From positions 1 through 64,000 of the forward strand of contig MU394141.1 of the NCBI GenBank assembly GCA_022578605.1: a DNA stretch of 64,000 bases. The letters are read 5' to 3'. The translations under genes and the position numbers were made by a program. Positions 25,329 through 36,775 of this stretch are shown in pieces. The stretch's first letter is position 1. Each line of letters starts with the position of its first letter. The notes under the pieces are model-generated. The model worked only from the letters and a program-made list of their open reading frames with translations. It ran no database searches and was not told where the DNA came from. The DNA comes from Camillea tinctor (lineage: Eukaryota > Ascomycota > Sordariomycetes > Xylariales > Xylariaceae).

Positions 25329-26475
25329 AAAGAAAAGTACAGACGAAAAGATATTGATAGGCAAAAATCGTTTGGAAATTTGATATTTGCGTTTGTTAAT
25401 TAGATATAATCGTTGTAATAAAAGTCCTCCGTTTTTATATATATTAGCCCCTTAATTATCACATAATACTATCCGCTCTTGCGCCACGATAATCGACTCA
25501 ATTCATACTACACAGTCTTGAATTCAAGATTATCGATAGTGGTGCGGTGATTGATACTATTAATTTCGGTTTTGACTAACGATGTAAAATATGTAACTAG
25601 AAAGAGACCACTTAATGACATCCATTACTACGGTCATAGGTAATATATATATGAGAATCAATAAAATAACTATAAGGAGCTAAACCTTAGCCAAGAAACA
25701 GACAAAAGAGACTGTTTGTATGTATAATAGCTTAGTTCCTCGAGCAACAACGACTTCGTTTCTATCGCCTAGGGCTTGCACCGTAATAATAACACATACC
25801 TATTCCAATATAATTAAAGTTTAGGTAATGGCAGGTTTAGTTGCTTCCCTGCCAATTTGGCCAATTTGTCCACTTAAACTCACGAAACCTAATGCTTGCA
25901 GGGGTACATAAAACTGCTTCTAATTCGTAGCCCTTAACACATAATTTTAGTTATAAAACTGGGAACTATAGTGCGCCCTACGGGGTGTGGTTTTCAGGAT
26001 CATGATCGCCCCCTTCCCCGGGATAACTCGCTGTTCTTCTAGCCCTCCGGCGCTATCGTTTACCAAAATCATCCTGAGTTCTGGAATTTGAGAAAGAGGA
26101 TACCTAAGGTCACATAATCGTAGGCTCCAACAAATATGTCCTGCTCCATATTTTATAGTTTGATAATTCAAACCGAGTATCGTCATAACCTGCAGCCCCC
26201 GTTAATCGTACTGAAAATGTTGCAGCATAATGTTACGACTCAAGGTCGAAAGTTTATATATCAGTAGGTTACTTAAGTAGTATGAAAAGGACGTGTGGAG
26301 TGGCGGATAAACTTCGGGATAAAGCACATAAACTAGTTATCGGCCGTAGGCCTCATCTTCCAATCTACATCATCTTTTCCGGCAATCCCTCAGCCACTCT
26401 ACACACGCTGTAAGGTATAGTCCCATAAAAGCGTACAACTTGATATAATTCTGTGCCCAATGAAGTAAAAACGAA
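25329..26475. other. Gene-free stretch with dispersed repeat
   Basis: No coding potential was recognised. It includes the dispersed repeat copy at about 25685-25790. Confidence 0.6.
25685..25790 (+). repeat. Dispersed repeat, copy A (internally deleted)
   Basis: Shares the order of blocks GAAACAGA, CTGTTTGTATGT, TAGCTTAGTTC, GCAACAAC and TTGCA(C/T)CGT with 34596-34722. It lacks a segment of about 38 nt and has extra T/A substitutions, consistent with decay of a transposon fragment. Confidence 0.65.
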
Positions 26476-28141
26476 CTAACACTCGATATCCTCAGCTGCT
26501 ATCTCCATTCCCTGGTCGTATCCCGAAAATGACACATTCCACAACTTGTTACTCGTGGGACGCATTATCACACTGATATCGTTATCTGGTACTGGCAAAC
26601 CATTTATTAACGGCGACTTGGTTGTTCTTGGGGTGAACCATTTACCCTCCACAGGTTCAAGATCAAACCGTAGAACCATAAGAGCAGAATACATTAAAAT
26701 CTCGGTAGAGGCAAAATGTCGACCGGGACATAAAGTTGTCCCGCCACCAAACCCACGGAAGGCGACTGGATTGGGGCGTTTGGTGCCAGGCTTGCGAACG
26801 AATCGCATATGGTCGAACTCGTCTATGTTATCGCCCCAGATCAAACGGTCGGTATGCTGCACTGTAGCCGGCATCATAATAGTGCTGCCCTTTTTAAGAA
26901 GATATTTGCCATTCAGTAGATAATCCTCCATAGCTATGCGGGTAGCAGAGCTAGAAGCATTGACGCGCATCATTTCTTTGAATGTTGAAAGCAAAATGGG
27001 GCAGGAACCCTTAACGTAACTTAGATCAATGGTGCATACGCCGCTGTCATCTTCCTGTACACCTTTGAATAATTCAGCCTTTACATCCTTTAGAACAGTC
27101 GGGTTCGAAAATATGTGGTATATCATCCAAAAGGCTCCTGGAAGACTATTAGTCAGGATGGCCTGACTACCTCCGATCTCGATCCTCGCTGTTTCTTTCA
27201 AATCGATATGGAAATCGTCATTGATCTTAACGCGGGTTTGTATTAGTTCGGAACCCTGCTTATAAGAACCCTGTTCGAAGTACTGTTCCCAGACCTTCAC
27301 CATGTACTCGCGGGCTTTATAGCCCTCTCTAGCGAACACTCGCGGTAGGAGGTTGAGGACGAACATCATCGCGGCCGGCTCGAATGTGCTATAGCAATAG
27401 GAAACTATTAAAAGCCTGCATAATTCAATAATTATATATAGTCTAGACTTACTACCAAGCATTTTCCATAACAGGATCACGGAATGGGTTTTTAGGCCCA
27501 TAAACACCTTCAGTGGTTGCTAAAAGAAGCTCGTGGCGAACCCATTCAAACATCCTGATGGTTCTGGGTCCCCCTTGCGCACATCTGTCCAAGGACTGTG
27601 TAATGACTTGGATTGATCTCCTATTCATGGCATCCAGGCCAGGGCCAGCACTTAAAGCAGAATGAACGTACTTAGGAAAGCTCATCAAGTAGCTCCCCTC
27701 TTTGTTGACGTCACTGCCTATAATATCGTTGGTGGCCTTGTTGACGCCAATCACATTGGCAGCTATGCTTGCCTCTATGGCAGCGAAGGAAAGCGCTTTG
27801 AATTGGCTCTGGACCGTAGTGATGAGAGGAGTCGAGTTGATGATATATATACGCATCCAAGGCATCCGGAGAGTGTATATCGGCAGGTTATATTTGTCCC
27901 TGGCAATGGACAATGTCATTACTATCGCTCCTTGCGTCGAATAGGCACTGGATATATTTTACCTCATGTAACAATGAAAACGAACACCTTTTGATGCCAT
28001 ATTTAACATAGGTGTCACGAAAGGAATGGTGTTTCCGAGTGACGGCGGCTCTTTGGTATCCTGGGTGAGACGGAGGAGTGCGTGAAGGAACACATAGGTC
28101 GCTGCGACCACTCCCGCAGCGAGGACGAAGGTGGAAGGCAT
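26476..28141 (-). CDS. Cytochrome P450, CYP7/CYP8-like
   Basis: Three exons (28141-27963, 27899-27453, 27388-26476) give 512 residues; introns of 63 and 64 nt match in phase. An N-terminal anchor (residues about 5-25) is followed by a normal P450 length. The K helix reads KEMMR (ExxR) and the haem loop FGGGTTLCPGRHFAS (Cys429), a form characteristic of the fungal relatives of CYP7A and CYP8A. The I helix reads TNSLPGAFW, where that family has an Asn-containing NTIP-like motif instead of AGxxT. Substrates of fungal members are often terpenoid or steroid-like. It is the rightmost probable gene of the metabolite cluster, about 0.75 kb from the second AT-rich block. Confidence 0.9.
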
Positions 28142-28900
28142 CTCGAATGTCCTGATGGCTTCTAAGAGTCAATTGACTAACCTAGGCACCGGAAGATGTC
28201 GTAGCTAAGAGCAGGGTGAGAAAGGATGATGTTGAGCATGTACAATTCCCGATTGAGCGCCTTATTCGGGACGGAATACGAGATTTGCCTTCCTTTATGT
28301 AGCTCTTGAGTTCACTGCGATTATGGTGACGTGCGGTTACGTGAATATGAATGTGAATGTGAACTGTGATGAACCAAAGTAAGTGAAAGCAGCCAAGGAC
28401 TGAATTTCGGTACATCCCAGGAGGTACCAGGATATACGTACGGTGTACTATTCTACTATGTTAATCTGCAGCTTGAGGTAAGACAAGCCAACCTAATAAA
28501 ACTTTCTTGGGGTGTAACCAACATTGAAATGGCACATTGGCTGATTGGGAACTGTCGTAATCAATCACCACACTGTCACACAAAGCTACAAGAAAATCTA
28601 CGCAGTCACCCACCAATACTTATGTATATGTCCCCAATGTAGACGCTACTAATAAAATACCAGCGACAGCCCGTAGAACTATAGGGTACACAAAAGGGAG
28701 GGCTGCAAGGGATATGCATGTTAAACCGGCTAGTCGAGTTACACTACATCGACACATCACTAGCCCTTAGAACTGTCCTAAAGAAAATAGCCAGAGGCAA
28801 GAAAGCAGGGGAACTGTAAAGAGCCCTAACGGGCCTATAGTTAGCCAACTAGCTTTTTCTACTAGTAAAACGCAATGTTCTATACCTTTTGCGGTTTAGC
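28142..28900. other. Upstream region of the CYP7/8-like P450
   Basis: Gene-free; presumably holds the promoter of the minus-strand P450. Base composition drifts to AT rich toward 28900. No specific site was identified. Confidence 0.5.
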
Positions 28901-30640
28901 AAAAGCTTTAAGATAAACCTTACAAAAAAAATTAACAAGAAAAAAGCAGTTAAATTGTTTATATAATAGTTTGTAGCAAAAGCTTTTTAAGAAATTACAA
29001 TATTTTTAAATAGGTTTAAAAATAAAAAAAGCCTAAGTTACGAATATACGATATATTAAGGTTAAAAAAAAGTTATAGTAGTTAATAAAAGTATAAATAT
29101 TTACAAAGTAATATTTAATATTAAAGCTTTAAAAGCTTTTAAAGGCTTATAAAAAGCAATTAAACGTTTTTTTATAAACTAAATTACCTTATATGCAAAT
29201 AATATAACTGCTATATAAAACGCTTAAAAAAACGCTTTAACTACTTTTTAAAAAGTGTTTATAGCTATTTATAAGCTTATTAAAACTTATAATATAATTT
29301 TTAAATAAAGCTTTAATTATTATAAAATAAAAAGCAATAAAAAAGCTAATTTTTTTTATAAAGCTAAAAGCTATTAATAGCTTTATTAACTTTAATATAG
29401 CATTAATTATAATAAATATTAAAGTAATAGTTAAATTTTATATATAAAATTAAGTAAATAGTTAATAAAAAATGCTAACATTTTTAGCGGTTTTTAATTT
29501 ATAAAAATTACTTATAGCTTAAAAAAATATTTTTAAATACTTTTATTTTTTAAAAAAATCTTTAATTAATACTTTAATATTATATTAGCTTATAAAAATT
29601 ATAGTTAATATTATAAACGATTTTAATATTATAACTTAAAAATTTATTGCATTTATATTTTGTTTTTGTTAAAAATATAACGCAAAACTTTAAAATATAT
29701 AATATATTATATTAATAACTTAATAATATTAAAAAATTAACTTAAACTTTTAAAATTTACAATAAAGCTAAATAGTAATAAATAAAGCAAATATAACTAT
29801 TTAATAAAGCTATATTAATTAAAGCTTATTAATTTAAATAATAAATATATATACTAAATATAATTAATTTAAAACTTATTAAAATTTTAAAAATTTTACG
29901 TAATTATAAGCTACTTTAATTAAATATACTTGCTTTTTAAGCTTAAAAAAATAATGCTATAACTAGTAAAATAAAAAAAAACAATAAATGTTAAAAATAA
30001 TATTAAAAAGCAAAAATAAAAAGTTAAAAATAATAACTTTTATAAAGCTATAAAATAATAAAAAAAATAATATTTTTATTTTATAATAATTAATTTTAAA
30101 TAAATAAAAAATATAAAATTATAAAAAAAGTTTTTAAAATTATTTATTATTTATTAAATAATAACTATATAGCTTGTCACGATCCCACAATAAAATCCAA
30201 GGCGCAAGGGCTCAAGTAATCTGTATATTGTGTGTAGCAAAGAATTGCGTGAGGAAGAAAAGAGAGATACCTCACGTAACTAGGCAAACAAGAAGAAATC
30301 TATGTACACAGCAATCTAGGCAAACGTGTGAAAGGTCTGTGCACAATCTCCACAGTGACAGCTGCCAGGCAGCAGTGGAACTGTGACATAGCTTAAATAA
30401 TAGCTTATTAAAGTATAAAACATTACTTAAAAATAAAAAAAACTTTTTAGCACTTTTTTAAAAACAATAAATTAAAATAAAATTATATAATAATAAATTA
30501 GTAAAACTGGCTTATAATAGCTACTAATTAAAAAATAATAAGCTTTAAAAGTAAAAAATAGCTTTAATAAATATAAATATATTTGCATAAATAAATACAC
30601 TTATAACTTGCTACGTTTTATACTTTTAAAAAGGTTGCTA
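28900..30640. repeat. Second AT-rich RIP-like block
   Basis: Almost only A and T apart from the embedded 30175-30388 element. It has the same texture as 1-3470 and no open frame. Together the two blocks enclose the biosynthetic cluster. Confidence 0.85.
30175..30388. mobile_element. Solo LTR-like element with 5-bp target-site duplication
   Basis: A 214-bp segment of ordinary base composition begins TGTCAC and ends GTGACA, the TG...CA ends of an LTR. It is flanked on both sides by TAGCT (30170-30174 and 30389-30393), an intact 5-bp duplication. It has no coding capacity and lies inside heavily AT-converted DNA without being converted itself, so insertion must postdate the mutation of the surrounding block. 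Confidence 0.85.
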
Positions 30641-30937
30641 AAGAGAGGCATATGCCACTTTAGCCTAGACGTTAAACAATAAAACAAACAAACAAACAAA
30701 CTATATCGACATATACTTTGTAGTGCTGGTAGTGTCAATGTGTATCAATACCAAGACGTGTTTCGACGATCAAGGCCTGCGACTGCATGTAGTAAATTTG
30801 TTTGAGATTACATGTATATATAAGTAATCAATTGCATCATCCTTGAATCTGTACAGCCCAGCTTCTGAATGGAATCAGCCATCAAATTACACCATTTAAA
30901 ATGCCCAAACTAGTGATTACCACAATACACCAGCATC

Positions 30938-31783
30938 ATGTCCACATCATATATTCAGTATTTAGCCAGCGGTCTAAATCTCGCCTTCCTCTCCCGAAAC
31001 TCGGACCGTCACCTTATCATCGCTGCTGCTGCAGTCGCAGGACTTCCCCTAGCTGTGTATTTAGTATCTAGCTACCGGAGCTGGTTAGACCTACATGCCG
31101 GGGGTCTTCCTGCCAACCCAGTCGGGTATTTCTTCAATCTAGCCCTACAACTATTCGCGCGGAGAGATATACGGGCACCGGCGCCTTATACACTGGAAAA
31201 CCTGGAGGTCGTCTACGGTGCCGTGTCGCGACGGTCTTTCTTGGAGCCTTCGGGCACGTTTCCGGCAGAGCGTGTAGGCTCCCGGCCCATTGTCCTCTCG
31301 TACGTAGCGCCACAGCGGCAGACGAGCGGCTGCGCAGCTGGTTCCATGCGCAAACGCATGGAGATATTCCTCGCGGCTGTGGTGCTTGCAAACCCGAACG
31401 TGATAGAGATGCGGCCGTCGCGACTGGAGGGCCCAAGCCATCACGCCGTGTGGCTAGCCGAAAGTGTAGCGACCAGACCAACCTTCATGAAGGGTACACG
31501 TGGCGAGCTAATTCATGTCCACAGGGAAGGCAGCACTCACATGGTGCTGAGCCTCATGGACGTCACCAGAGCTATTAAGTTGTTCTGGGCTGAGCGACAC
31601 CCCCTGAGCGGCGGGCCTGAAGGTTTTATTCCTTGGAACTACGTTCTTTTTTACGCACCAAGAAGTGAGGAGGAGTTCGTGGTCTGGAAGACTTTCGTTG
31701 CGGCCTCTCTGAGGTTCAATAGTGCTGCCACGGTTGGGCTATCAATTACCGTCCCATTGTCTTTGTGGGGGATAACCCCCTAG
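30938..31783 (+). CDS. Luciferase-domain (DUF5519-like) protein
   Basis: A single exon of 281 residues. An N-terminal hydrophobic segment (about residues 26-44) precedes a domain with MRPSRLEGPSHHAVWLA, RGELIHVHREGSTHMVLSL, WAERHPLSGG and NYVLFYAPRSEEEF, the pattern of fungal proteins carrying the luciferase-domain family. Despite the name, members are not known to be light-emitting and their role is unclear. The family pattern fades after about residue 258; the last residues, up to the stop at 31783, run into sequence flanking a ketosynthase remnant, so the natural C terminus may have been altered by rearrangement. It lies just outside the AT-rich block. Confidence 0.75.
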   Translation: MSTSYIQYLASGLNLAFLSRNSDRHLIIAAAAVAGLPLAVYLVSSYRSWLDLHAGGLPANPVGYFFNLALQLFARRDIRAPAPYTLENLEVVYGAVSRRSFLEPSGTFPAERVGSRPIVLSYVAPQRQTSGCAAGSMRKRMEIFLAAVVLANPNVIEMRPSRLEGPSHHAVWLAESVATRPTFMKGTRGELIHVHREGSTHMVLSLMDVTRAIKLFWAERHPLSGGPEGFIPWNYVLFYAPRSEEEFVVWKTFVAASLRFNSAATVGLSITVPLSLWGITP

Positions 31784-31849
31784 GACACACACAGGGCTCT
31801 GGGCACAACGGGATATATTGCCGTGCTATGGAGCTATACGTGAGAGAGA

Positions 31850-32650
31850 GAGAGAAGGAAAAAGATGGTTATGCTAGAGGAGAGGGTATCGTTAGTCTTG
31901 TTATCAAGAAAGTTGCAGAAGCAATTCGGGACGGTGATACCATTCTAGCTATTATTCAGTCTATCAGTTCTAACCAAGATAGAAGAACTCCTATTCTAAC
32001 CCAACCAAGTCCTAATGCACAAGAGAAGCTGATCCGCCACGTCTATCGCAAAGCTGAGCTAGGGTTTGCCAATACGCGCTTCTTTGAAGCCCACGGCACG
32101 GGTACGAGAATTGGGGACCCCGTCGAAGCAGAGGCTATCGGAAGAATCTTTGGGCAGTATCGGACGGCTACTGCGCTACTTTAGGTTATTGCTTATGATC
32201 GTGATATAAGGCTTTCGTCAGATCATTATAGATCTCTCCATTTCCAGTTTACTGACTATCTGACCTGGCAGTGGATATGTGAAAGGCAATATTGGACATC
32301 TGGAAGGTAGCAGCGGGTTTGGCTAGCGTTGTCAAAGCTATACTAGCTCTCGAAAAGGGAATAATCCCACCCAATGCCGGCTTCGAAAAGACGAATCCCA
32401 AGATTGACACCACCACGTCTTATCACATCAAAGTTCCCACTGAGACTATTATATGGCCATGCGAGGGTTTGCGCCGCGCTTCAGTAAACTCATTTGGCTT
32501 TGGCGGCACCAACTCCCACCCCATCATGGATGATGCGTTCTATTATCTTTACAGTCGTGGCCTTATGAGTAGCCACTGCACCAAGCCCTTGGCTCACCCT
32601 ATGGGAAGTACCCCGCTGCCCAATAACCAAGTGGCTCCAGTCCCCTCTTG
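31850..32650 (+). pseudogene. Ketosynthase remnant of a highly reducing PKS
   Basis: Two frame-shifted pieces together resemble the second half of a ketosynthase: DGYARGEGIVSLVIKK, FFEAHGTGTRIGDPVEAEAIG, then VKGNIGHLEGSSG, ASVVKAILALEKGIIPPNAGF and RRASVNSFGFGGTNSH. The half carrying the active-site cysteine is absent, an extra base disrupts the frame right after GSSG (about 32320), and a stop precedes the junction near 32182. No AT or later domain follows. The motifs resemble reducing PKSs, not the intact non-reducing enzyme at 5.5-13.7 kb, so it is not a copy of that gene. Confidence 0.85.
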
Positions 32651-33358
32651 AACGGGAAAACCTACAACCCCGAAACAGATGGTATCTCATATACTTCTAA
32701 AGGGACTACATGCATAAATCAACCTGGCACTAATGGTATGCCTGTCGTGACGAATGGTACGAAGACAGGGCAGACCGCAGAGAGAATCTATTCGAACGGG
32801 GTGTCTTCGCGTCTTCTGATTTAGTCGGCCCCAGATGAGAAAGCGCTCAAGCGCGTAGTAAAATATTATGAAGCATACTACCAAGAGCGAATATATGGCA
32901 GTCAGTCCAACCTGGATCAAGCACAAGTGACACGACTCACGGTATCTTAAAGGAAATGTTGCTGGCATATTGAACAGGTCCGCTCGCTAATTATAGCAAA
33001 GAGCTTTTGGAGACTTATAGTCCAGGATTCATCAATATTTGATTGGTGCGCATCCAAGCGTTCTTCTCATTTCCCAACCCCACGTTTTGATCTGCAGATC
33101 CACTAAGTACGTGTGCTCGGAACATCGGGTTTGGTTTGTACATATTCATTCATCTTGAAACTTAGCCATCTCGAAATCATTTTCCCACCACTTGATTTCA
33201 CGACATTAGGACATCAGATGATGTGCTAAATCTTGGCAGTGCCTCTTGCTTTGAGCATTACGACTTCTATATCTATCTTCACTATCGGTCGAAGTTTATA
33301 GTTAATATGCATCAATCGTCGCGTACATGAAATCAGGAAGACCTACAATACTATTAAA
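32651..33358. other. Gene-free stretch upstream of the GH43 gene
   Basis: No coding frame with family similarity was recognised. It presumably contains the GH43 promoter. Confidence 0.5.
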
Positions 33359-34519
33359 ATGGTGTACTTACACGGGATCCTCGGTATACTGGTTTTAGCA
33401 AGTATCACAGCATCGGGTCCTACTGCTGTACCACGGCAGGTGTCGAGTTATGTTGGATATCTAATCTCGACTTTTACGGATGCTAGCCCAGAAGTTCAGT
33501 TCCACTTATCAGACGGCAATAGTGCTTCAAGCTTCAAATTTCTCAACGGAGGTAACCCAGTTTTAACCTCAACTGTGGGCACTAAAGGCGTGAGAGATGT
33601 GTTTCTGGTCACAAATACGGTACGATCTGAGTTCTACTTGATTGCTACAGGTAGGCTTGACATTATGATACAGAAATGACATGTTATTGAGTTCTAACTT
33701 TATCGACGATTAGATTTGGATATAAACGCCTCTGAATTCTCTTGGGACGAGGCTACGAGACGAGGAAGTCGGGGTATTGTAGTTTGGAAGTCGACCAACC
33801 TCGTAGATTGGTCCCAATCATCTCTCGCAATGTATGTTGAAGAGACCACAAATCGGTTATTTACCCTAATGCATTTTAAAGTTGAACTCTACCACAACCG
33901 TAACTGATTCCATGCAAATAGTGTCGAAACAGAAACGGCAGGGATGACTTGGGCGCCATCAGCTGTCTGGGATGACGATTCATCACAGTACCACGTGTTT
34001 TGGTCCTCACGACACTACGATACTTTGGATACATCTCACTCTGGCACTTCCACGCTCGATCGTATACGCCATGCTACGACAACCGACTTCGTATCATTCA
34101 GCACTCCGGACGACTACATTGCTTTAGCAGATACACCACTAATCGACCAGGAATTCCAGTACCTCGGCACACCGGGATCCTTCGCTCGATTCCTTAAAAA
34201 CGAAACAGTCAACCAAATATATCAGGAGACCACCACGGGAGGTCTTTTTGGCTCCTGGACTCGCTCGTCTTCCGGCTATGTTTCGGATCGGAGCCCGCTC
34301 GAGGGACCGGCCGCATTTGCCGACAATGTAACTCCTGGACTATATCACCTACTTATGGATGATTATACACAATACGTTCCGTTTCAAACGTCAGACATTA
34401 TTTCAGGGGTCTGGCAGGCGAGTAGTTTAACGGGGTTTCCCACTGGATTAAAACATGGCTCGGTAACGCCTTTGACGCAGAAAGAGTATGATGCTGTTGG
34501 GGCAGCTTATGCGACGTAA
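33359..34519 (+). CDS. Secreted glycoside hydrolase family 43 (arabinase/xylosidase-like)
   Basis: Three exons (33359-33650, 33714-33831, 33922-34519) give 335 residues; introns are 63 and 90 nt. A signal peptide covers about residues 1-25. Five-bladed-propeller signatures include [40 protein letters not shown] and [15 protein letters not shown] (Asp80) and EGPA (Glu264) are the expected positions of acidic active-site residues. GVRD is followed by Val where relatives usually have Pro. The enzyme probably trims arabinose or xylose side chains of plant hemicellulose outside the cell; exact specificity cannot be read. It is one of three secreted plant-polysaccharide enzymes within 7 kb. Confidence 0.85.
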
Positions 34520-35485
34520 CTTTTCAATAACCAGGCCTAATTAGAAGAATTACATACACGCTCTACGAGAAGCTAAAGAAATGAACTCTTAGTCCAGGAA
34601 ACAGAACAAAGAAGCTGTTTGTATGTGAGCAAGCCATGCTGTCCAGCGTGGTTACCTAGATAGCTTAGTTCTTTGCGCAACAACAATAACGTTTCCCCCC
34701 ATCTAGGGGTTGCATCGTGGCACACTCCTAAAGGATACTTATATCACGATAATTTAATACATTATATGGACGACCTAGCTTCAACGAACTCTGCGTTTTT
34801 TACGTTTATGGCGATAAATTGATTGAAAGCCTCGCTTACTCCCAGCTATATTAAATTTCAAGTATTATAGCTGGTAAAAATAGTTTTGCCACGGACTACA
34901 CACGAGTCATGGAGCTGCCACCAATATAATATAAAGATCAATAGTGGTTACTGCGTGCGCTTTTAGAAATTATGGGGCGCAGCTCTATAGTAAGGTATAT
35001 AATGAGCTTCTTTTTCCTATTTCTGAGAGCGTTAGTAGGGACACCATCTTATCTACATTTTCCCCGTATTATATTTTTGCCTACTATCGCGACATGCGCT
35101 AATAGACATATAGAAGCTATTAGCGTTCGCTTTTGCTTGATAAGTTTAAATTACATAAATACTAAAACGGAGACTATTATATCTGGATAATGGTACGAAA
35201 TCAATGGCAATAATGGATAGGTATATTCATTAACGAAAGGATGGTAACTGTAACTATGGAAATATACTTAATACCAGGACGCACACTACTAATTAATATG
35301 GGGGACCAGCCCCTCTGTGTTCATCTCAGCCACGCCACTGCTAGATAAGTACTATCCAGGTGGTGAACTGAATTGTTACTATCTAATAGCCAAGTCAAAT
35401 ACTATGGGGTCGGACATGGAGATATCCATGTGAACTACAGCTACTTTAAGAGCAGGATTCTTCAAAACGTCATATCATGAATCCC
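34520..35485. other. Gene-free stretch with dispersed repeat
   Basis: Apart from repeat copy B at 34596-34722, no feature was recognised. The rest is moderately AT rich. Confidence 0.5.
34596..34722 (+). repeat. Dispersed repeat, copy B
   Basis: A longer relative of 25685-25790. It shares GAAACAGA, CTGTTTGTATGT, TAGCTTAGTTC, GCAACAAC and TTGCATCGT blocks and keeps a middle segment of about 38 nt that copy A lacks. It is non-coding, and terminal repeats could not be defined. Confidence 0.65.
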
Positions 35486-36235
35486 TTAAACACAAGGCAA
35501 TCCCCTCGCTTGTCGGTTTGTTCGTTGCAGTGAAACGTGAGCTCCGTTTCTTTGATCATGAAGGGTGAATACTGGGCCGTCCAGCCAAGCACTGAGCTTG
35601 TCTAATATGTGCACCATGATTTCCCAAAATTTAATACCGTGACCGTTATGCATTTGTACCTCTTGTTCTACGTACAGGTCCAACTCATTTGCAAATATAT
35701 GTATAAATGCGTGGACCATCTCGTGGGCCAGGACTCCAATCATTTCGAGCAAATTGTATCTATTTCCGTCACGATCCCGTGTCCATATACGTATTACTCT
35801 TTCACGTGTGTCATAATACGCTCTGGCCCCCCTGTGACTTCCATCATTTACCACAAGTGGAATTAAGGAGACAACAAGGCCACGAGCGTTTCTCACCTGG
35901 CGTCCTAGTAGGTCAAAGAAGAACAGTCTGTCGAGCCGGCGGAAGTAATTTTGCAGTAGATCATCAATCTGAGCATTCTCTATGTCCTCAGTGATGTCTT
36001 GCTGGTAATGTTGAATTATACGTGTGATGCGGTAGTCTCCAGGGCCCGCTATAGACGACCTAGAGTAAGTTCTCAGTACGAGAGACAAATCTCTTGCCGG
36101 ATAGGCAACTCTCTGTGTTGGGAAATGCCAGTAACTCATTTGATACACCGGATGCGTGTGATATTTATCAGCTACATCTTCTAGGTGACGTACGACCCTT
36201 TGCGCAAAATCTACCATAGCATTATAGCCTGCCAT
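35486..36235 (-). CDS. SprT-like zinc metalloprotease-domain protein
   Basis: A single exon of 249 residues. HEMVH (His171, Glu172, His175) followed by NGHGIKFWEIM (His199) matches the zinc site of the SprT-like domain, in which a downstream GHG supplies the third ligand. A strand with RVIRIWTRDRDG precedes it, as in that family. The N-terminal 110 residues show no recognised domain. SprT/Spartan proteins cleave DNA-protein crosslinks in the nucleus, but many short fungal members are lineage-specific and uncharacterised. No signal peptide is visible. It stands alone between two secreted cell-wall enzymes. Confidence 0.8.
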   Translation of the reverse strand: MAGYNAMVDFAQRVVRHLEDVADKYHTHPVYQMSYWHFPTQRVAYPARDLSLVLRTYSRSSIAGPGDYRITRIIQHYQQDITEDIENAQIDDLLQNYFRRLDRLFFFDLLGRQVRNARGLVVSLIPLVVNDGSHRGARAYYDTRERVIRIWTRDRDGNRYNLLEMIGVLAHEMVHAFIHIFANELDLYVEQEVQMHNGHGIKFWEIMVHILDKLSAWLDGPVFTLHDQRNGAHVSLQRTNRQARGLPCV

Positions 36236-36775
36236 ACTTGGAATATTGAAGGATAAACAATTTAAAGCGTTAGTCGTGTGATAATGTTAGTGATTTGCAG
36301 AGCCTATTTCTGTGGCTCGGGCATGATAATGGCGTTTGAATATTAGAGAAATAAAGCAATGATTTATAGTACTCGCTACTCGTATGAACAATATCTTTGT
36401 TCTTAATTCAAGTCCTAGTAATATAACTGGTAGACTGTTCATAAAACTGTAAACAAATGTCATTGCAACTGAACAAAGCTTACACAAAGGTGTTTGTTTG
36501 TATTGATATCAACTTCAATAACCCTAAACCTCGTAAAAATGTAATTAAAGAACAGTAGGAATGTTAGAAAACACTGGCATTTGAATATAAGACTTGGTCA
36601 GTTCCAAAAACACGGCAATAATGGCGAATATTGCATATATATTAACGAAGGGAAATGTGCAACAAGCTTTGCGTATATTTGCTATCTGATACTGCGCGAT
36701 TCCTTAGCTACGGCAAACGATATACGAGCAAGTCTGCCAATAACTGATATTATCCTCACATGAAGTGGGCATACC
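36236..36775. other. Intergenic, no feature seen
   Basis: An AT-leaning spacer between the SprT-like gene start and the stop of the glucuronoyl esterase gene. No coding frame or repeat was recognised. Confidence 0.5.

Noticed and set aside
3879..28141. Calling the cluster a 3,5-dimethylorsellinate meroterpenoid pathway
   Set aside because: PKS layout and methyltransferase fit, but no UbiA prenyltransferase, epoxidase or terpene cyclase is visible in the window.
31850..32650. Functional second polyketide synthase
   Set aside because: The active-site half is missing, the frame is broken and no other domains follow.
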